A stretch of DNA of 64,000 nucleotides from Bacteroidales bacterium KHT7 (GCA_900102385.1 FNBQ01000015.1:1-64000); one strand, 5' to 3'. Positions 29,401 through 38,101 are shown, counted from the first letter of the stretch. Notes: generated by a model not told the origin, from the sequence alone. Numbers and translations: made by a program.

Positions 29401-29636
29401 TGCTTGAGGTGCTCAACAGAGTTAAGCGTATTCTCAAGCGGACGGGTCACATTATTCTCAATATCATTGGCGCTGGCTCCTGTGTAGTAAGTCATTACCA
29501 TGATAGTATTGGTATCTATATCCGGATACAAGTCGATAGGCAACTTGAAGAATGAGAAGATACCAAAGACTATGACGGCAAAGAAACAGAGGCTCGTCAT
29601 AATCGGGCGTTTTACCGCTCCTTCGTATAAACTCAT
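26415..29636 (-). CDS. RND family efflux transporter, inner-membrane pump (AcrB/HAE1-like)
   Basis: It has 1073 residues, full length for a trimeric RND pump. It opens with the usual N-terminal amphipathic start and the first membrane helix (ITSLCFFAVIVFGIF type). The proton-relay Asp pair is in NVVDDAIVVLENV near residue 405, and the partner Lys is in VVKNGIVLIDY near 965. Two large periplasmic loops follow TM1 and TM7. The pump exports drugs or other amphiphiles with the adaptor and TolC protein encoded just upstream. There are 42 bp between the adaptor stop and this start. Confidence 0.96.
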   Translation of the reverse strand: MSLYEGAVKRPIMTSLCFFAVIVFGIFSFFKLPIDLYPDIDTNTIMVMTYYTGASANDIENNVTRPLENTLNSVEHLKHITSNSRENISVITLQFEYGYDIDVLTNNVRDKLDMVSSALPDEAQTPILFKFSTDMIPILLISVQADESQKALYKLLDEHVANPLARVDGVGTVSISGAPQREINIYMDPQKMEAYNLSPAQVSNAIAAENRNVTNGTVDVGTQTYTVRVEGEFTDPQQMLNVVVGTRNGTNVYLRDVARIEDNLEERAQRTFNNGVQGAMIVVQKQSGANSVAISDKVMKMLPDLEKNLPSDVKLGIIVNTSENIHNTINSLVETIIYAMLFVALVVFIFLGRWRATVIIVITIPMSLIASFIYLYATGSSFNMISLSCLSIAIGNVVDDAIVVLENVTTHIERGSNPKQAAVHATNEVAISVVASTLTMIAVFFPLTMVTGIAGILFKELGWMMCIIMTVSTLSALSFTPMLCSLLLRLQKKQSKLFKKLYTPIANALDSLDDWYERRINWAVRHRYIVLVGCFAFFAMSIGAVAVFGIKSEFFPANDSGRVGITLELPIGTRVEKAEEVAKALTNKWIERYGKTMQSCNFTVGQAGDDNTYASLRDNGSHIISFNVQMIPSNEREKGLAQICDEMRADCKAIPELAKYNVLLGGNSGGGMGGQSTASFEIYGYDMDETKRVADELADSLRRHSDMITQVNISRSDYQPEIVVEFDRDKLAQQGIGLSAAATSVRSLIYGSQMSYYREDGEEYDIKVRYEPSARISVDDIENMVIPNAKGQNVRIRDIATIKESAIPPTIERKDRQRIVTVNAVLADGYALSDGVELGQKIYKNMDYPSTITVQVAGSYEDQMDSNRDLGTLGILIIILVFIVMAAQFESLTYPFIIILSVPFAFSGIILALLTTGTNMNIMSMLGGIMLIGIVVKNGIVLIDYTQLMRERGLSLIHSAVVAARSRLRPILMTTLTTVLGMVPMAIGTGVGAEMWRPLGVAVIGGLTVSTILTLIYVPAMFCIFGSVGIWRKRRSLRADRELNEYWKEHKAEEQLSASRATSMEHSSHKYIE

Positions 29637-29678
29637 ATAATTTCTTTTTTGTTAGAATGAATAAAACAGAGGCGGCTG

Positions 29679-30695
29679 TTACTTAACAACCTCAACCTTA
29701 CGGCCGTTAGTCAAGCGGCTCTGACCGGCAACAACGACCTTAGAACCCGGCTCAACGCCGCTCATAAGTTCGTAACTTGTGCCGATGTGCTTGCCAAGTT
29801 CAACTTTCTGGTATACAACAGAATCGCCCTGATATACATAAACATAGCGGTCGCCTGCACCAACCTGCTTTACAAGAGCCTCGTCTGGCACAAGCACATG
29901 TCGCTGTGAGCCGAAACTTACGGTTGCACGGGCAAACATACCCGGACGAACCTTCTGCTTGCTGTTGTTTATCGTAATCTCAACAGGGAAGGTGTGAGTT
30001 GCGGCATCGATGGTTGGGTAAACGATTGTTACCTTTCCGGTGAAGTTCTCGCCCTCGTAAGCATCGAGAGTGATGTCAACCGACTGACCTTTCTTTATCA
30101 ACTTGTAATAGTTTTCAGAAACGTTAACCAAAAGTTTTACAGGGTTTGTCTGCTCAACCGTAAGTATTGGAGTGTTTGTGTACATATCGCCGTTATCGTA
30201 GTTGCGGGCTGTAACAACGCCGCTGATAGGGCTCAGGAGTTGTGTGTTCTGAACCATCTGGCGATACTGAGTCTGAAGCACGTCGAGGTTCATCTTCATA
30301 TTGTCGTACTCAGCCTTTGATGCGCCGCCAACCTTGTAGAGAGCCTCAACACGGTTGAACTCAATCTGAGTGTTGTCAATCTGAAGTTTCAACTGGCGGA
30401 GTGACGACTGGTCGAGCTGTACGAGCACCTGACCCTTGCGAACCTGATCGCCCACCTCAACATAAATCTTCTCGATACGGTAAGGCACGTTAGGCGAGAT
30501 GTTGTTCTTAACATCGCTCTCAACAGTAGCCGTGTAAACCTCGGTCTGTGCAATGTCATCCTCAACCACATCGGCAATCTTTACCTGTGGTATCTCTTTT
30601 GCCTTGTCGGTCTCATTTTCCTTGTCCTTCTTTCCGCAAGAAACAAGCGTGCAAGCTGCTATCGCAGCAAAAGCCATAAACTTTATCTTATTCAT
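29679..30695 (-). CDS. RND efflux periplasmic adaptor subunit (AcrA/MexA-like lipoprotein)
   Basis: It has 338 residues from ATG 30695; a longer frame to 30725 would overlap the upstream tolC-like gene. The lipoprotein signal ends at LVSC (Cys20). Lipoyl halves are visible (VEVGDQVRKGQVLVQLD, and LLSPISGVVTARNYDNGD), with a short alpha-hairpin between them. Beta-barrel and membrane-proximal domains follow, ending SRLTNGRKVEVVK. It joins the pump to the outer-membrane channel. Confidence 0.95.
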   Translation of the reverse strand: MNKIKFMAFAAIAACTLVSCGKKDKENETDKAKEIPQVKIADVVEDDIAQTEVYTATVESDVKNNISPNVPYRIEKIYVEVGDQVRKGQVLVQLDQSSLRQLKLQIDNTQIEFNRVEALYKVGGASKAEYDNMKMNLDVLQTQYRQMVQNTQLLSPISGVVTARNYDNGDMYTNTPILTVEQTNPVKLLVNVSENYYKLIKKGQSVDITLDAYEGENFTGKVTIVYPTIDAATHTFPVEITINNSKQKVRPGMFARATVSFGSQRHVLVPDEALVKQVGAGDRYVYVYQGDSVVYQKVELGKHIGTSYELMSGVEPGSKVVVAGQSRLTNGRKVEVVK

Positions 30696-30699
30696 TGTC

Positions 30700-32106
30700 T
30701 TATTTATTATCATTATTGTTTGCATTTTCCTTTGCAGGTTTCTTTGCCTTCAGTACAGAGCCGTCATCCTCAGGCTCCATCTCAAGATACTTGCTTTCAT
30801 GTCCAAGCACATAGTTAAGGTCGGTACGGGCTGAAAGATAATCGTATATTGACTGCTTGTAGGTAAGTTTGGCTGAGGTTACGTCTACAACCGACGAGTT
30901 GAGTTCGAGAATCGTTCCCTTTCCTACCTCGTATCTCTTCTCGGCAATGGTGCGGGCCTTCTCTGACTTTACTACTGCCTCTTTGTTAGACTCTACCTGC
31001 TCCTGACTTGCCGACATATTGTCGAGATAAGTCTGAACCTGCATGTTTATCTGTCGTTCGGCGTTTGTTCTGTTCAACGCAAGTTCTCTCTGCTGCATCT
31101 TAACCTTCTTCAAAGAAGTCCAGTTCTTTGCGCGGAAGATTGGAATTGTTACGTTGAGAGTTGCGTAAACGTATGGGTTGTACTTGTACTTGAACAGGTT
31201 CCAGTTGTCAGACATACTTGTGTAGAGATATGCGCCCGACAACGAAACGGTAGGCAGGAAACTTGTCTTAGAAATAGCCAGATTGTGGTTAAGCATCTGC
31301 TGGTTCAGGTCGAGTTGGCGGAGTGTAGTATTATCCTCGAGCGAGAGCGATGACATCTGAATCTGATCCTTCAGCTGAGCCTCGTAGTTCTCAAGTTTGT
31401 CGTTTACCTCAATCTCAACATTGCTATCCATTCCCATCAGCACCTTCAACTGAAGTTTTGCAAGGGCAATGGAATTCTTTGCCGATACCATCTGAGGCTT
31501 TATGTTGCGAGCCTGAACCTCGGCACTTATCTTGTCATACTCGCTCACTCTGCCTTGGTCAAACTTGTCGCTTATCACCTTGTAGTTCTGCTCGGCAACC
31601 GAGTAACTTGCAGCAAGCACCTCGTAACTGTCCTGTGCCAGAAGTAGTTGATAATAAGCCTTTGACACCTGCTTTATGAGGTCGAGTTTAGAAGAGCGCG
31701 AAGCCTCGACTGCCAGACTGATGTCTGTCTTTGTTAACTTCATCGTCTTGTAAAGCGAAGGTGAATACACTGGGATATTAAGTGCCAGACCGGCATTCAC
31801 CGTGTTAGGCGAACCCATCTTGATGTCTCTGTCCATCATGTGAATTGTCTGCACCTTGAAGTTGTGAGTAAAACTGCCCGTAAAATCGAGAGTCGGGTAA
31901 AGTCCCTCGGTGGTCTCCTTGTCGGCGAGTTTCTTCAGTTCAATGTCCTGATTCGCAATCCTTACCGACGGATTCTGCTTTACCGCATACTCAATAGCCT
32001 TTTCAAGGTTGAGCTGCACCGTCTCTGCGTTCGCCACCTGCGAGCCAACGGCACACAAAGCCAGCAACCAGTTTCGGCCTACTGAAAAAAACATTCTACT
32101 TTTCAT
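30700..32106 (-). CDS. TolC family outer-membrane efflux channel
   Basis: It has 468 residues. A signal peptide runs to about residue 28 (QVANA). The TolC duplication is visible: long heptad-rich helices, with AVKQNPSVRIANQDIELKK in the first half and AVVKSEKARTIAEKRYEVGKG in the second. The C-terminal tail is Lys/Asn-rich. An alternative start four codons downstream (Met5) is possible. It follows the TetR gene by 18 bp and precedes the adaptor by 4 bp. Confidence 0.94.
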   Translation of the reverse strand: MKSRMFFSVGRNWLLALCAVGSQVANAETVQLNLEKAIEYAVKQNPSVRIANQDIELKKLADKETTEGLYPTLDFTGSFTHNFKVQTIHMMDRDIKMGSPNTVNAGLALNIPVYSPSLYKTMKLTKTDISLAVEASRSSKLDLIKQVSKAYYQLLLAQDSYEVLAASYSVAEQNYKVISDKFDQGRVSEYDKISAEVQARNIKPQMVSAKNSIALAKLQLKVLMGMDSNVEIEVNDKLENYEAQLKDQIQMSSLSLEDNTTLRQLDLNQQMLNHNLAISKTSFLPTVSLSGAYLYTSMSDNWNLFKYKYNPYVYATLNVTIPIFRAKNWTSLKKVKMQQRELALNRTNAERQINMQVQTYLDNMSASQEQVESNKEAVVKSEKARTIAEKRYEVGKGTILELNSSVVDVTSAKLTYKQSIYDYLSARTDLNYVLGHESKYLEMEPEDDGSVLKAKKPAKENANNNDNK

Positions 32107-32124
32107 TAAAATCTTATTTTACCT

Positions 32125-32745
32125 TTATTTATTTAGAAACAAGCTGTCGAATAACATTTGTCCTTTTTCCGTACAAATACCTCTGACACTTATAAAAAAC
32201 ATCGTACGAAACGATTCCTCCATCGAAAACTCCTTCAGTTTCGAATTGTCTTTCATAAATCCCTCGCGAACTACCTCGTTCACCAAGCGTAAAAGTCCGT
32301 AATTTATTTCCGGAAGGAACAAGCCCTGTTCAACTCCGCGAGCAAAAAACTGGCCGGCGGTCTTGTTACGCTCAGCCGACTCGCACTTTATCATCTCCTG
32401 CAACTTTGGATACTTTACGATGTCGTCGTACAGTCGCGGATTCACAGTCTGAATCTCGTTCATGTGCATTTTGTATAGTTCGTAAAGGAACGTCAGAACA
32501 TTGTCACAGTTCTCGTACATACTCTTTAGGCGAGCCTGTTTTTCGCTATTCAGAAGACGGAAGCAGTCCTCGAGCAACGCCTCCTTGTCCTCATACACCT
32601 CGTACAGAGTTCGCTTACTGATACAAAGAGAAGACGCTATCTTGTCCATCGTTACAGGCTTGATACCATCTTTTGCAAATGCTTCAATCGAAACTCTCAG
32701 AATCCTTCCCTTCAGTTCCTCTCTCTTTGAATCCCTTTCTTCCAT
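32125..32745 (-). CDS. TetR/AcrR family transcriptional regulator of the efflux operon
   Basis: It has 206 residues. The N-terminal helix-turn-helix (about 25-55: TMDKIASSLCISKRTLYEVYEDKEALL) is a clear TetR DNA-binding domain. The all-helical C-terminal ligand and dimerisation domain has no close match I can name. It is the first gene of the operon it most likely represses. A perfect 18-bp palindrome (32814-32831) lies just upstream and is the obvious operator. Confidence 0.93.
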   Translation of the reverse strand: MEERDSKREELKGRILRVSIEAFAKDGIKPVTMDKIASSLCISKRTLYEVYEDKEALLEDCFRLLNSEKQARLKSMYENCDNVLTFLYELYKMHMNEIQTVNPRLYDDIVKYPKLQEMIKCESAERNKTAGQFFARGVEQGLFLPEINYGLLRLVNEVVREGFMKDNSKLKEFSMEESFRTMFFISVRGICTEKGQMLFDSLFLNK

Positions 32746-32785
32746 TAAAATGTTATTCTATTCATTAAAACTTAAAATGACGCTG

Positions 32786-32793
32786 CAAAGATA
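32786..32793 (-). promoter_or_regulatory. Efflux operon promoter, -7 element
   Basis: On the minus strand TATCTTTG fits TAnnTTTG, about 40 bp before the TetR start codon. At the -33 position TTTA (32813-32816) stands in for TTTG and overlaps the palindrome at 32814-32831. Confidence 0.65.
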
Positions 32794-32831
32794 GAAAACT
32801 TTTTCAATATGATAAAGTTTTCGAAAACTTT
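32794..32831 (-). promoter_or_regulatory. Candidate TetR operator: 18-bp perfect palindrome plus a half-site
   Basis: AAAGTTTTCGAAAACTTT at 32814-32831 is its own reverse complement. A further GAAAACTTT half-site lies at 32794-32802, exactly between the -7 and -33 positions. A repressor bound here would block RNA polymerase, which fits autorepression of the TetR-TolC-adaptor-RND-PII operon. Confidence 0.7.
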
Positions 32832-33097
32832 TTTTTCTTTTCGGGTTTTCTATTGTTTTTCCTGTTCCGAACTTTCTGTTTTTATATCCGAATGAGACAT
32901 CTGACAGAATATCGGCATAACTAAAATTTATGCAACATTTGTTATACATTATCTGATAGAAAATGTATAAAACAGTCAGTCTGATAATAAAAAACGTGGT
33001 TTTCTGTATTTTTATATGAAAAAAAATGGATTTCGCATACATAAATGCCTTTTTTTACAAAAATATTTATTAAAACTAACGATTTGTTAGCAAAAAG
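32832..33097. other. AT-rich divergent spacer between efflux operon and gdhA
   Basis: It is very AT-rich, with many A and T runs. Short open frames on the minus strand have no domain or signal peptide and are taken as chance. Apart from the flanking promoters I see no specific site. Confidence 0.5.
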
Positions 33098-33128
33098 TTT
33101 GTTTGAATAAATTTTAGTAGTATATTTG
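33098..33128 (+). promoter_or_regulatory. gdhA promoter
   Basis: TTTG (33098-33101), exactly 19 bp, then TATATTTG (33121-33128): a consensus-perfect Bacteroidota promoter. The predicted leader is about 75 bases. Such a strong promoter fits the highly biased codon use of gdhA. Confidence 0.88.
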
Positions 33129-33209
33129 CAGCGCAAACAAGAAAATAGTTTTATTCTATTGTTTGATAATACTGAAATTTTTAAACAACCAATAAAAGAA
33201 AAATTCATT

Positions 33210-34544
33210 ATGAACGCAAATCAGGTAGTGGAAGATCTGAAAAGACGCTTCCCAAATGAGCCAGAGTACATCCAGGCTGTATCTCAGGTACTTCCTACAA
33301 TCGAAGAAGAGTACAACAAGCACCCAGAATTTGAGCGTGCTAACCTCATTGAGCGTCTCTGTATTCCAGATCGCGTAATCGAGTTCCGTGTTTCATGGGT
33401 TGACGACAAGGGTAACGTACAGACTAACATGGGTTACCGTATCCAGCACAACAACGTTATCGGCCCTTACAAAGGCGGTATCCGTTTCCACCGTTCTGTA
33501 AACCTTGGTATCCTTAAGTTCCTTGCTTTCGAGCAGACTTTCAAGAACTCTCTTACAACTCTTCCAATGGGTGGTGCTAAGGGTGGTTCAGACTTCTCTC
33601 CACGTGGCAAGTCTGACGCCGAGGTTATGCGTTTCTGCCAGGCTTTCATGACTGAGCTTTACCGTCACGTAGGTGCTGACGAGGACGTTCCAGCAGGTGA
33701 TATAGGTGTTGGTGGCCGCGAGGTTGGCTACATGTTCGGTATGTACAAGAAGCTTACTCACCAGTTTACTGGTATGCTTACAGGTAAGGGCCGTGAGTTC
33801 GGTGGTTCTCTTATCCGTCCTGAGGCTACAGGTTATGGTAACGTTTACTTCTTGCTTAACATGCTTAAGACTAAGAACATCGATATCAAGGGCAAGACAG
33901 TTCTTGTTTCAGGTTCAGGTAACGTTGCTCAGTACACTACAGAGAAGCTTATCCAGCTTGGCGCAAAGGTTGTTACTTTGTCTGATTCTAACGGTTACAT
34001 CTACGATCCAGACGGTATCACTCGCGAGAAGCTCGACTTCGTAATGGATCTTAAGAACGTACAGCGCGGACGTATCAAGGAATATGCTGAGAAGTATGGC
34101 TGCAAGTATGTAGAGGGCGCTCGTCCTTGGGGCGAGAAGGCAGACATCGCTCTTCCATCTGCAACTCAGAACGAAATCAACGGCGAAGATGCACAGAAGC
34201 TTATCGCTAACGGCGTATTCGCAGTATCTGAGGGTGCTAACATGCCTTCTACTCCAGAGGCTATTAAGGTATTCCAGGATGCTAAGATTCTTTACGCTCC
34301 GGGTAAGGCAGCTAACGCTGGTGGTGTATCTGTATCAGGTCTTGAAATGTCACAGAACTCTGAGCGTCTTTCTTGGACTGCCGAGGAGGTTGACAACCAG
34401 CTTCACAGAATCATGGACGATATCCACGCTAACTGTGTTAAGTATGGTACTGAGGCTAACGGCTACGTTAACTACGTTAAGGGTGCTAACGTTGCAGGCT
34501 TCATGAAGGTTGCAAAGGCTATGATGGCTCAGGGTATCGTTTAA
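33210..34544 (+). CDS. gdhA: Glutamate dehydrogenase (hexameric, probably NADP-dependent)
   Basis: Catalyses 2-oxoglutarate + ammonium + NAD(P)H to glutamate, the main ammonia-assimilation step in many gut Bacteroidales. It has 444 residues from ATG 33210; the frame upstream of this covers the promoter and leader. The catalytic Lys124 is in PMGGAKGGSDF, and substrate residues appear in NVIGPYKGGIRFH near 83-94. The nucleotide fold has VLVSGSGNVAQ near 235. Codon choice matches the ribosomal-protein genes, suggesting high expression. NADP preference is inferred from family resemblance, not proven. Confidence 0.97.
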   Translation: MNANQVVEDLKRRFPNEPEYIQAVSQVLPTIEEEYNKHPEFERANLIERLCIPDRVIEFRVSWVDDKGNVQTNMGYRIQHNNVIGPYKGGIRFHRSVNLGILKFLAFEQTFKNSLTTLPMGGAKGGSDFSPRGKSDAEVMRFCQAFMTELYRHVGADEDVPAGDIGVGGREVGYMFGMYKKLTHQFTGMLTGKGREFGGSLIRPEATGYGNVYFLLNMLKTKNIDIKGKTVLVSGSGNVAQYTTEKLIQLGAKVVTLSDSNGYIYDPDGITREKLDFVMDLKNVQRGRIKEYAEKYGCKYVEGARPWGEKADIALPSATQNEINGEDAQKLIANGVFAVSEGANMPSTPEAIKVFQDAKILYAPGKAANAGGVSVSGLEMSQNSERLSWTAEEVDNQLHRIMDDIHANCVKYGTEANGYVNYVKGANVAGFMKVAKAMMAQGIV

Positions 34545-34587
34545 TAACGAGACATAATCATAAGTTTTTGATTTTTGAAATAAAGGG

Positions 34588-34627
34588 CTGCTGGTATGTT
34601 TTTCATACCGGCAGTCTTCATTTTTTA
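34588..34627 (+). terminator. gdhA terminator
   Basis: CTGCTGGTATG (34588-34598) pairs with CATACCGGCAG (34604-34614), 11 bp with one T-G pair and a 5-base loop. A T-rich tract follows. Confidence 0.88.
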
Positions 34628-34682
34628 CAGAGAAAACGCACTTCTTGGCGCAGAAGCACAAAAGCACTTTTCAAAAGCGATT

Positions 34683-34714
34683 TTTGCTTACATCACACAT
34701 TTTTACTATCTTTG
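34683..34714 (+). promoter_or_regulatory. Promoter of the RlpA-family gene
   Basis: TTTG (34683-34686), 20 bp, then TATCTTTG (34707-34714), about 30 bp upstream of the start codon. Confidence 0.8.
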
Positions 34715-34744
34715 TAAATGCGTATGTAAGAAAAATGTCAATGA

Positions 34745-35221
34745 ATGAAGAATATAAGTAAAATATACGTGTTGTGTCTTATGCTTTTTTCATGCTTAAC
34801 GCTACATGCACAAGACACCACAACGGGAAAGGCATCGTACTACTCAAACAAACTGCACGGGCGCAGAGTAAGCGACGGCACACGCTACAACAAAGACAGC
34901 ATGACGTGCGCTCACCTAACCTATCCGCTGGGCACATACCTGAAGGTCAGAAACCCTAAAAACGACAAGGAAGTTATCGTAAAGGTAACAGACCGCGGTC
35001 CACACTCAAAACGACTGATGATAGATCTATCGTGGGCAGCCGCAAAAGAACTCGACATCATCCGCTCGGGAATAGCACTTGTCGAGGTGTCGGTCTACAA
35101 AGAAATAGTGGTGCCATACAGAGACGATTCTCCTATAGAAGTACCAGAGTTAGACTGGGGCGTAGAAGAGGGCTCATACATGCCTAATTTTTCGTCGAGC
35201 ATAAAGAAGAACAGAAGATAG
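34745..35221 (+). CDS. RlpA-family septal ring lytic transglycosylase-like protein
   Basis: It has 158 residues. A signal peptide (1-22, ending LHAQ) is followed by a double-psi beta-barrel domain (about 27-118). That domain shows the family pattern GKASYYSNKLHGRRVSDG and TYLKVRNPKN, then VKVTDRGPH with the conserved Asp83. RlpA proteins act on glycan strands lacking stem peptides at the septum. This one lacks the C-terminal SPOR domain and ends in a short acidic tail, so recruitment to the septum would need another partner. Confidence 0.88.
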   Translation: MKNISKIYVLCLMLFSCLTLHAQDTTTGKASYYSNKLHGRRVSDGTRYNKDSMTCAHLTYPLGTYLKVRNPKNDKEVIVKVTDRGPHSKRLMIDLSWAAAKELDIIRSGIALVEVSVYKEIVVPYRDDSPIEVPELDWGVEEGSYMPNFSSSIKKNRR

Positions 35222-35225
35222 CCTT

Positions 35226-35771
35226 CTATTCAAAATTCGAATTGCGGACTTTCTTCAGAAAAGCGACAATTTTATCGCGGTTCCACTTATAACCAACTGA
35301 ATACATCGCAAGAATGCCGTTACACTCTGATGTCAGGAAGTTGTTATCTACGTCATTGTCATTATAGAGTCTGTATACGATGTATTTTTCTATGCTGTCA
35401 GACTCTACAAGTTCAAGTTTAATGCCATTTCCCGAAGTGAGAAATCTTCAGTATACCAATCATAATGCCCCCTTAGAAATTCAAATCTCTTTTTATTCTG
35501 TATTCTGTTAAAGCCACCCTTATATCACAAGAATCAATAGATAATGTTATCGAATCCTCACTTGCAAAAAACCGCGGTCTGCCAATATGCAGATATCTTT
35601 TTCATACCACTTACCGTCAATATAGACTTTCCCGTAAGGAAATCGCACTTACTCAGTATGATTCAATGTCTTTTTATATTCACAACTTTCAATAACGGAA
35701 ACATGTTTTTGCTTTTGTGCACAAGCAAACTGCGTTGCGAACAATAGAATTAGAAATATTTTACTCTTCAT
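35226..35771 (-). pseudogene. Decayed gene for a small exported protein
   Basis: On the minus strand an ATG at 35771 opens a signal-peptide-like start (MKSKIFLILLFATQFACAQ) and reaches a stop after about 41 codons. Coding-like sequence continues in other frames: VRFPYGKVYIDGKWYEKDI, then EDSITLSIDSCDIRVAL, then GIKLELVESDSIEKYIVY through to a stop at 35226. At least two or three frame changes and in-frame stops are needed to join these, so the gene is broken. I do not recognise the family. Its relic C-terminus (KWNRDKIVAFLKKVRN) could help find intact relatives. Confidence 0.7.
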
Positions 35772-35935
35772 TTATTTGACTGATGTTTATCTGTAAATTT
35801 ACTACATTTCTTTAAAAGGGCAAATAAACGTTGTATTTCTTGCACGGAGATAGAAACTTGCAAAAAAACAGAATGGCTAAATGGGGCATTTCTGAACCCG
35901 AGCGAATGCAATCAACAAACAAACCCGCAAATAAA
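35772..35935. other. Gene-free spacer between the decayed gene and the rplQ terminator
   Basis: No gene, promoter match or repeat is visible here. It is upstream of the decayed gene on the minus strand and downstream of rplQ. Confidence 0.45.
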
Positions 35936-35963
35936 AAAGGCTGTCCTTCTCAGAACAGCCTTT
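35933..35963 (-). terminator. Terminator of the ribosomal protein cluster
   Basis: On the minus strand AAAGGCTGT pairs with ACAGCCTTT (35936-35944 with 35955-35963) around a 10-base loop, followed by a T run. It lies 24 bp after the rplQ stop and ends the 32-gene run. Confidence 0.9.
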
Positions 35964-35986
35964 ATATAGAATATAGAATATAACAA

Positions 35987-36481
35987 TTATTCAGCCTTAG
36001 GAGCCTCTTCAGTAGCTTCAACAGCCTCTGTTGCAGGAGCCTCAGCCTCTACTGCTGCGCTATTCTTCTTAGAACGGCGAGTACGAGTCTTCTTAGCAGC
36101 AGCCTTTGCCATGTTCTCATCGAAGTCAACGAGTTCGATGAAGCACATTTCTGCAGCATCATCCTTACGAAGACCAGTCTTGATGATGCGAGTGTAACCA
36201 CCTGGACGGTCAGCAACCTTTGCTGAAATCACCTGGAACAATTCTGTTACTGCAAACTTATTCTGCAAGTTGCTGAATACAACACGACGAGCGTTTGTAG
36301 TATCTTCCTTACTCTTAGTGATCAAAGGCTCAACAAACTTCTTCAAAGCCTTTGCCTTCGCAACAGTCGTAGTGATTCTTTTGCGCGGACTCAAGATTAA
36401 AGATGCTGCCATGTTAGACAACATTGCCTTTCTGTGAGATGCGGTACGACCCAAATGGTTAAATTTCTTATTATGTCTCAT
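35987..36481 (-). CDS. rplQ: 50S ribosomal protein L17
   Basis: It has 164 residues. The N-terminal [19 protein letters not shown] motif is diagnostic. The conserved core spans about 120 residues. The remaining 40 residues form a basic [10 protein letters not shown] stretch followed by an Ala/Glu-rich acidic tail, a common Bacteroidota extension. It is the last gene of the cluster, 5 bp after rpoA. Confidence 0.98.
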   Translation of the reverse strand: MRHNKKFNHLGRTASHRKAMLSNMAASLILSPRKRITTTVAKAKALKKFVEPLITKSKEDTTNARRVVFSNLQNKFAVTELFQVISAKVADRPGGYTRIIKTGLRKDDAAEMCFIELVDFDENMAKAAAKKTRTRRSKKNSAAVEAEAPATEAVEATEEAPKAE

Positions 36482-36486
36482 TTTTT

Positions 36487-37485
36487 TTATTCTTTATCTA
36501 ATTTATACTTAGAAATATCAGTTCCAAACGAAAGATTCAGACTCTCTAGCAAATCATCAAGCTCAGTGAGCGATTTCTTACCAAAGTTACGGAACTTAAG
36601 CAGGTCGGTCTTGTTAAACTGTACCAAGTCGCCGAGTGTATCAACATCTGCAGCCTTCAAGCAGTTGAGGGCACGAACAGAAAGATCCATATCAGTCAAC
36701 TTAGTCTTCAGCAACTGACGCATGTGCAATACCTCCTCATCGAACTCCTCGTTGTCGTCAAGACCAGCATTCTCGATAGAGATCTTCTCGTCAGAGAACA
36801 ACATGAAGTGGTAGATAAGGATTTTAGCAGCCTCCTTAAGAGCGTCCTTTGGATGAATGGAACCATCAGTTGTAATTTCAAGCAACAGCTTTTCGTAGTC
36901 GGTTTTCTGCTCAACGCGGAAATTCTCTACAGCGTACTTTACGTTACGGATTGGAGTGTAAATAGAGTCGATTGGAATCACGTTAACATCGCTGACATTG
37001 TCTCTGTTCTCCTCTGCATCGGCAGGGACATATCCGCGACCCTTGTTAATAGTGATGTCAATCTGCATTGTCGCTTTAGAATCTAAATGGCAAATAACCA
37101 ATTCAGGGTTTAACACTTCAAATCCAGTCAAATACTTACCTATATCACCGGCTTTGAACTCGCTTGCGTTTGATACGGTAATGCTTACCTTCTCAAACTC
37201 GCGATCTGCTACTAATTGCTTGAAACGAACTTGCTTCAAGTTCAAGATAATGTTAGTAACATCTTCCTTAACGCCCTCTACAGAAGAGAATTCGTGCTCA
37301 ACACCTGCAATACGGATGGTGTTGATTGCGAAACCTTCCAAAGATGAAAGAAGTATTCGGCGCAAGGCATTACCGATAGTAATACCAAAGCCAGGCTCCA
37401 ATGGACGAAACTCGAATTTACCGAATTTGTCATTGGCCTCTAACATTAAAACTTTATCAGGTTTTTGAAATGCTAATATCGCCAT
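36487..37485 (-). CDS. rpoA: DNA-directed RNA polymerase alpha subunit
   Basis: It has 332 residues. The N-terminal dimerisation domain contains [19 protein letters not shown]; the C-terminal domain (about 255-320) contains [18 protein letters not shown] and [14 protein letters not shown], the part that contacts UP elements and activators. The alpha dimer starts polymerase assembly. It is placed 10 bp after rpsD and 5 bp before rplQ, as in most bacteria. Confidence 0.99.
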   Translation of the reverse strand: MAILAFQKPDKVLMLEANDKFGKFEFRPLEPGFGITIGNALRRILLSSLEGFAINTIRIAGVEHEFSSVEGVKEDVTNIILNLKQVRFKQLVADREFEKVSITVSNASEFKAGDIGKYLTGFEVLNPELVICHLDSKATMQIDITINKGRGYVPADAEENRDNVSDVNVIPIDSIYTPIRNVKYAVENFRVEQKTDYEKLLLEITTDGSIHPKDALKEAAKILIYHFMLFSDEKISIENAGLDDNEEFDEEVLHMRQLLKTKLTDMDLSVRALNCLKAADVDTLGDLVQFNKTDLLKFRNFGKKSLTELDDLLESLNLSFGTDISKYKLDKE

Positions 37486-37495
37486 TCTTCAATTA

Positions 37496-38101
37496 TTATT
37501 TAGAGTACAACTCGACAATCATTTGCTCTTTAATGTTCTCTGGAATGTCAGCACGCTCTGGCTTGTGAAGGAACTTACCAGCCTTTGCGCTTTCCTCCCA
37601 CTCCAACCAAGGGTACTTGCTGTGGTTGAAGCCAGCCAATGCATTGGCAATAACCTCCAATGACTTTGACTTCTCACGAACAGCAATAACCTGACCTGGC
37701 TTAACTGCGTATGAAGGGATGTTAACAACAGCACCATCAACAGTGATGTGCTTGTGGTTAACCAACTGACGAGCAGCTGCACGTGTTGGAGCAATACCCA
37801 AACGGAACACTACATTGTCAAGACGTGACTCCAAGTTCTGCAACAATACCTCACCGGTAATGCCGTCTGAACTAGCAGCCTTCTCAAACATGTTACGGAA
37901 TTGTTTCTCGAGAACGCCATAAGTGTATTTTGCCTTCTGCTTCTCTGCCAACATGGCACCGTACTCAGAAGTCTTCTTGCGACGGTTGTTACCGTGCTGT
38001 CCAGGAGCATAATTCTTCTTTGAAAGAACCTTGTCAGCTCCAAAAATAGGCTCGCCAAACTTACGTGCGATTCTTGATTTTGGTCCAGTATATCTAGCCA
38101 T
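37496..38101 (-). CDS. rpsD: 30S ribosomal protein S4
   Basis: It has 201 residues. It begins [21 protein letters not shown] and contains the S4 RNA-binding domain ([27 protein letters not shown] near 95-120). It is a primary 16S-binding protein and, in several bacteria, a translational repressor of its own operon. The 93-bp gap in front, with a perfect 12-bp hairpin, is a plausible site for that control here. Confidence 0.98.
   Translation of the reverse strand: MARYTGPKSRIARKFGEPIFGADKVLSKKNYAPGQHGNNRRKKTSEYGAMLAEKQKAKYTYGVLEKQFRNMFEKAASSDGITGEVLLQNLESRLDNVVFRLGIAPTRAAARQLVNHKHITVDGAVVNIPSYAVKPGQVIAVREKSKSLEVIANALAGFNHSKYPWLEWEESAKAGKFLHKPERADIPENIKEQMIVELYSK

Noticed and set aside
35544-35747. 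Plus-strand frame of 67 codons near 35.6 kb
   Set aside because: It is antisense to the decayed gene at 35226-35771 and has no independent support.
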